Assembly (NCBI GenBank): GCA_024408905.1
Contig: JAKSUP010000028.1
Coordinates: 1 to 10,183 of the forward strand
Origin: a bacterium
GTDB lineage: Bacteria; Cyanobacteriota; Vampirovibrionia; Gastranaerophilales; Gastranaerophilaceae
Reading direction: 5' to 3'
Length of the DNA stretch: 10,183 bases
The translations under genes and the position numbers were made by a program. Of this stretch, positions 6,567 to 10,183 are shown one piece after another (position 1 is the stretch's first letter; each line of letters starts with the position of its first letter). The notes beneath the pieces are model-generated. The model searched no databases. It worked only from the letters and a program-made list of their open reading frames with translations, and was not told where the DNA came from.

Positions 6567-7457
6567 ATGCAAAGATTACCTGAATATTTAAAACGACCTA
6601 TTATCGACACAGAAAAAACAAAAACCGTTCGTCGAATTTTAAAAACAAAATGTTTAAACACGGTTTGTGAGGGCGCAAGATGTCCAAATAAAGCAGAATG
6701 TTATTCGCATAACACTGCAACTTTTTTAATTATGGGAAATGTTTGTACAAGAAATTGTCGTTATTGCAATATTTCAACGGCTCGCCCTGAACCTTTGGAT
6801 ATAGCTGAACCAAAGCACGTAGCTGAAGCCGTCAAGGAACTCGGTTTAAAGTATGCCGTCATCACATCTGTTACCAGAGATGATTTACCTGACGGTGGTG
6901 CAGAGCATTTTGCAAATTGCATTTATGAAATCAGAAAATTATCACCTGATGTAAAAATAGAGATTTTAACTCCTGATTTCAGGGCTTTTAACCCTCTCCT
7001 CGGGAGAGGGCAGGGTGATGGCTCATCAAAACCATTAGACACAATTATAAACGCTCAACCGGATGTTTTTAATCACAATATTGAAACCGTGAAAGATTTA
7101 TTCAAAATCGCAAGACCTCAAGGAAATTATGATGTTTCAATAAAAGTTTTAAAATATATCAAAGAAAATTCTGATATTGTAACAAAATCCGGCATGATGA
7201 TAGGGCTTGGAGAAAGTTTTGAAAAAATAGAAGAAACTTTAATTGATTTGAAACAGGCAGGAGTTGATATTGTGACCATAGGACAATATATTCAACCTTC
7301 AAAACAACATTTAGAGGTCGCGAAATATTATACCCTTGAAGAATACGAAGATATTAAAACTCTTTGCAAAAACCTCGGATTTAAAAATTATCAAGTCGGA
7401 CCTTTGGTTAGAAGTTCCTATCACGCTGCAATTGCTTATGACACAAGCAAAGAATAA
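6567..7457 (+). CDS. lipA: lipoyl synthase with an in-frame palindromic insertion
   Basis: LipA is a radical SAM enzyme that inserts two sulfur atoms into protein-bound octanoyl groups to make lipoyl cofactor for pyruvate dehydrogenase-type complexes and the glycine cleavage system. The 296-residue protein shows the auxiliary-cluster motif C34-x4-C39-x5-C45, the radical SAM motif C60-x3-C64-x2-C67, V-T-R-D-D-L-P-D-G-G-A (102-112), N-H-N-I-E-T-V (169-175), and the C-terminal R282-S-S-Y-H motif whose serine ligates the auxiliary cluster in known structures. The usual P-D-F-R-G is split: after P-D-F-R139 come 12 extra residues (140-151, A-F-N-P-L-L-G-R-G-Q-G-D), then G152. All catalytic residues remain, so the enzyme may still work. 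It is the third gene of the operon starting at 4154, and its stop is 8 bases from the stop of the opposing helicase gene. No octanoyltransferase gene is visible in the window. Confidence 0.97.
   Translation: MQRLPEYLKRPIIDTEKTKTVRRILKTKCLNTVCEGARCPNKAECYSHNTATFLIMGNVCTRNCRYCNISTARPEPLDIAEPKHVAEAVKELGLKYAVITSVTRDDLPDGGAEHFANCIYEIRKLSPDVKIEILTPDFRAFNPLLGRGQGDGSSKPLDTIINAQPDVFNHNIETVKDLFKIARPQGNYDVSIKVLKYIKENSDIVTKSGMMIGLGESFEKIEETLIDLKQAGVDIVTIGQYIQPSKQHLEVAKYYTLEEYEDIKTLCKNLGFKNYQVGPLVRSSYHAAIAYDTSKE
6984..7019. repeat. palindromic 36-bp element inserted in lipA
   Basis: This segment has 21 of 36 G or C, against an AT-rich surrounding. It contains CCCTCTCC (6992-6999) and its exact complement GGAGAGGG (7003-7010) around the loop TCG, followed by CAGGGTGAT. 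It replaces nothing: deleting these 12 codons joins TTC AGG to GGC TCA and restores P-D-F-R-G. The look (C/T-rich arm, loop, GGGAGAGGGCAGGGTGA) resembles interspersed palindromic repeats I remember from other bacteria. No second copy is present in this window, so its repeat status needs the genome. Confidence 0.65.
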
Positions 7458-7465
7458 ATTTTTAT

Positions 7466-10165
7466 TTAAACCTGTATTTGAGAAAAAATAATACTTGCCT
7501 CTTGAGTTGTGTCATGCCCAAAAGCTTTAGTTTTTGTAGCGCATGTTATATATAACTTGCGTCTCGCACGAGTCACAGCAACATAAAAAAGCCTTAATGC
7601 TTCTTCCCCTGAAAATTCTTTTAACTCAAGCTCGTTTTTGGTTTTGTAATTCGAATTAAGCCCTCTGACTTCTTCCATAAATACCGTAGAAGTTTTTAGT
7701 TTCATTTGATTTACATCTATTGAAAGTGCTTTTTCAGTCAATTCAGGAATAAATACATAATCAAATTCATCCCCCTTTGATTTATGCATAGTCATTATTT
7801 GAACTTTACCTTTTACAGCATCTTCGTTTTCTTCCTCTGAGAAAAATTTGAATCCACTTAACGATGGTCTTTTTGAAAGTGCATCGAGTCTTTCAAGAGT
7901 TGTGTCATAATTATTTGCACTAATTTTTCTAATCAAAGTTGCAATCAAATACACATTAGATTTTTCTATATCACTGGTATAATAAAAAAGTCCTATTCTT
8001 ATAACAAGTTCTTCGAGTGGCATGGTAGACGAATTTAACCAATACTGCATGTCCCACAAAAATTGTGCAAGATCACTTGATTCTATATCATCACCATCTT
8101 TTGTAATAAATGGTATTTTAGAATTTCTGATTTCCAGTTGCATTCTAGGTTTATAAAATCCGAGTTCAGAAAGTGTTTCATAAACAGAAACTAAGGCCTC
8201 ATTATCAAAAGGTGTTTGTAAATATTTAAGAATAGAAAATATCGTATTAAATACGCTTTTTTGTCCCAAAGATTCGCTTCTTGTAATACTTTTAAACCCT
8301 GCATCATTAATAAATGTTGTCCAAGAAGAAACCTGATAATTATTCCTTAATAAAATACCGATTGTTGCATCTTTATTTTTGGTTAGAATACTTTTAATTT
8401 CTTTCAGTATAAAGTTTTTTTCTTCAAAAGCTTTATCAAAAACTTTAGAGAAACAGGCATTTTCTTGAACCGGATTTTTACCTTCAACACCCTTCATCAT
8501 GCTTTTATAAAATGCTTTTGGTAAAAGCTTTTCGCCCCACGAGATTGTATTATTGGCCATATCCATAACTTCTTGTGTGCATCTTTGAGAACAATTCATT
8601 TCAACAGTCTTGTCTGCTGTTTGAATAAAATCCCTAAACCCTTCAACATCAGCATTAGAGAAGGTTGTCGTAATAGCTTGATTAATATCTCCACAACGAA
8701 TAAGATTTTTGTGTTTCCCACTCAAAAGCCCTATTAATCTCTGTTGTATGCCTGATGAATCTTGGGCTTCATCTTCAATAATATATTCACAAATTTCCTG
8801 ATAATATTCCAAAATATCTTTGTTTTCTTCCAAAAGTTTTACGGACAGTAAAAGTATGTCATCATAATCTATCAAATTTGCACTTTCTAATTTTTCTTTA
8901 TAACCCAAATAAAAAGTTTTGAATTTATCGAGTTTTTTATCTGTTATTTTGTCGGATAAATTGCCGCCTTGAAGCTTCATAACAGAAATTGCCCTATCGA
9001 AATCTTCAAGCTCAGTTTTTCCATATTTCCCTTCAATACTTTTTAAAATTCTCATTCTTTGAGTATCGTCACATATTTCAAAATCAGAAGTTAGGCCAAG
9101 CCTTTCGTAATTTGAATTATCTTTTATTATACGTAATGCCAAACCGTGAATTGTACTTATATTCGGAAGCTGCGTATTATTTGGAGACATATTTTTAATC
9201 CGTTCTCTAAAATTTCTGGCAGCAGATTCCATGTATGTTAAAACAAATATGTTTTCAGCCTTAACATTAGAATTTAAAAGCTTCATAATTAGTGCAAGAA
9301 GAATTGTAGTTTTCCCGGCCCCAGGGACAGCTGAAATCGCCATAGAACCTTTTTTGTATTCAAGTACAGGTTTTTGGTCATCTCTCGGATTAATCTTGAA
9401 AACAACTCCGGATTCTTCATCGTGTGCGTTTTCTGTTTTTAAGTATTTTTCTATGCCACCAAGATTTTCTGCTCCTGTGTTATCAAAAAGACTTGAAAGA
9501 GCATAGGTATGTTCTTTTGCTAAAAGTAATAACTTTCTCAAAATTCTTGCAGTTTTTTGTCTGGATAAATAAATATCGTCTTCTATTGTATATTCATCTT
9601 TTGACCAATCAGCCTGAAATACCCACGCATTATATAATGGCCCCGTGTCATTTTTTACCCATTCAGAATTTGAAACATCAAGCCAAAATTGATATTTTGT
9701 GGAAATTTTGTTATCAATAATCTTTTGTGGCGTTCCTATAACCAAATCGTTCTCTAAAATTTCTAAAGTTGAACTCGGGTTTTCTGCAATAATAGAATTT
9801 GCTATTTGCGTAATAATTTCTTCGGCGCGTTCAATAACAATTTTCGAACCAAATACATTTTCAAAATCACGAAGTTGTTTTATAAAGAAATTAAATTTAT
9901 TAATCTTATTTTCTTCAACAAAATCAACCACACGATAAAACATTTCATAAACTTTTTTTGATAATTTTATATCTTTAGTTTTTATTTCTTGGAAACTGTC
10001 ATAGAATTTTTTATATTTTTCGTTGTAAAAATTGATTTCGATATTAGGCAAACTTTTTATTTTATTATAACCTTCTATTATTTCTGCACAATATTTTAAA
10101 GGAATTCCGACATAATCAGACAAGATTACCCTAAAATCCATTTCAGACAATTCCAATCCCAGCAT
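7466..10165 (-). CDS. UvrD/Rep-like superfamily 1 DNA helicase, start uncertain
   Basis: The 899 residues from ATG 10165 contain the SF1A helicase motifs in order: a Q-motif-like Q264, Walker A A-V-P-G-A-G-K285-T-T, motif Ia near 309-322 (L-T-Y-M-E-S-A-A-R-N-F-R), motif Ib S-T-I-H-G (337-341), Walker B D465-E-A-Q-D, motif III G492-D-I-N-Q-A, motif IV N524-C-S-Q-R, motif V M791-T-M-H-K-S-K-G, and motif VI F860-Y-V-A-V-T-R-A-R-R. It should be an ATP-driven 3'-5' DNA translocase acting in repair or replication restart; the exact role is inferred. The core begins near residue 260, so about 255 N-terminal residues precede it, unlike UvrD, whose core starts at the N-terminus; I recognise no domain there. 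No C-terminal nuclease domain is present. ATG 10165 has no ribosome binding site and the frame stays open for the remaining 18 bases to the edge (L-N-I-L-K-L), so the gene may start outside the window. Confidence 0.92.
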   Translation of the reverse strand: MLGLELSEMDFRVILSDYVGIPLKYCAEIIEGYNKIKSLPNIEINFYNEKYKKFYDSFQEIKTKDIKLSKKVYEMFYRVVDFVEENKINKFNFFIKQLRDFENVFGSKIVIERAEEIITQIANSIIAENPSSTLEILENDLVIGTPQKIIDNKISTKYQFWLDVSNSEWVKNDTGPLYNAWVFQADWSKDEYTIEDDIYLSRQKTARILRKLLLLAKEHTYALSSLFDNTGAENLGGIEKYLKTENAHDEESGVVFKINPRDDQKPVLEYKKGSMAISAVPGAGKTTILLALIMKLLNSNVKAENIFVLTYMESAARNFRERIKNMSPNNTQLPNISTIHGLALRIIKDNSNYERLGLTSDFEICDDTQRMRILKSIEGKYGKTELEDFDRAISVMKLQGGNLSDKITDKKLDKFKTFYLGYKEKLESANLIDYDDILLLSVKLLEENKDILEYYQEICEYIIEDEAQDSSGIQQRLIGLLSGKHKNLIRCGDINQAITTTFSNADVEGFRDFIQTADKTVEMNCSQRCTQEVMDMANNTISWGEKLLPKAFYKSMMKGVEGKNPVQENACFSKVFDKAFEEKNFILKEIKSILTKNKDATIGILLRNNYQVSSWTTFINDAGFKSITRSESLGQKSVFNTIFSILKYLQTPFDNEALVSVYETLSELGFYKPRMQLEIRNSKIPFITKDGDDIESSDLAQFLWDMQYWLNSSTMPLEELVIRIGLFYYTSDIEKSNVYLIATLIRKISANNYDTTLERLDALSKRPSLSGFKFFSEEENEDAVKGKVQIMTMHKSKGDEFDYVFIPELTEKALSIDVNQMKLKTSTVFMEEVRGLNSNYKTKNELELKEFSGEEALRLFYVAVTRARRKLYITCATKTKAFGHDTTQEASIIFSQIQV

Positions 10166-10183
10166 AAGTTTTAAAATATTTAA

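Noticed and set aside
6977..6991. Similarity of TTTCAGGGCTTTTAA in lipA to the direct repeat at 3230-3245
   Set aside because: In lipA the TTTCAGG part encodes the conserved D-F-R, so the resemblance is most likely chance.
6984..7019. A frameshift or assembly error in lipA
   Set aside because: The insertion is a multiple of three, both flanks keep the same frame and family motifs continue after it, so a clean insertion explains it better.
7452..7468. Inverted AATAAA/TTTATT between lipA and the helicase as a bidirectional terminator
   Set aside because: It has no GC pairs and only a two-base loop; it is too weak to call.
9231..9938. Open frames on the + strand opposite the helicase
   Set aside because: They are antisense to conserved helicase motifs such as Walker A, overlap one another, lack ribosome sites and show no recognisable domain.

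Overview
The window is AT-rich, densely packed bacterial DNA. It looks like an uncultured gut lineage of the non-photosynthetic cyanobacterial sister group (Gastranaerophilales/Melainabacteria). This assignment is an inference from the low GC, the style of the proteins, and the short N-terminal hydrophobic-x-F-[K/Q]-[S/A] motif in two of them, which I remember as common there. No rRNA, tRNA, CRISPR array or transposase is visible.

Layout. (1) From the left edge to 787, + strand: the 3' part of a gene whose product carries a plausible R...STS...E ADP-ribosyltransferase pattern like that of cholera/pertussis-type toxins. (2) 927-1682, + strand: a compact HD-GYP-type protein with intact metal ligands, preceded by a perfect 10-bp inverted repeat that abuts its start codon. 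(3) 1679-3049, - strand: a GAF plus degenerate HD-GYP protein, converging on gene 2 with overlapping stop codons. (4) 3050-3254: a divergent intergenic region with a 12-bp direct repeat and a possible three-codon leader ORF. (5) 3255-4091, + strand: a putative HExxH zinc metalloprotease with the N-terminal F motif. (6) 4154-7457, + strand: a tight three-gene operon, OmpR-type response regulator, membrane histidine kinase, then lipoyl synthase LipA, behind a near-consensus sigma-70-type promoter. (7) 7466 to the right edge, - strand: a large UvrD/Rep-like SF1 helicase converging on lipA; its reading frame is open to the window edge.

The most notable points: lipA carries an in-frame, GC-rich palindromic insertion of exactly 12 codons (6984-7019) whose removal restores the family-typical PDFRG motif. 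The larger HD-GYP protein has lost its HD dyad and GYP motif (QN and GEP) beside an intact small HD-GYP gene. The kinase has a degenerate G1 box. Two putative enzymes of unknown target (ART-like and zincin-like) lie within 4 kb, and the zincin and the compact HD-GYP protein share the N-terminal motif.

Genes 4154-7457 probably act together as a sensor and regulator pair transcribed with a cofactor-biosynthesis enzyme. The two HD-GYP proteins may form a cyclic-dinucleotide or stress-signalling pair. The remaining genes show no clear common pathway.
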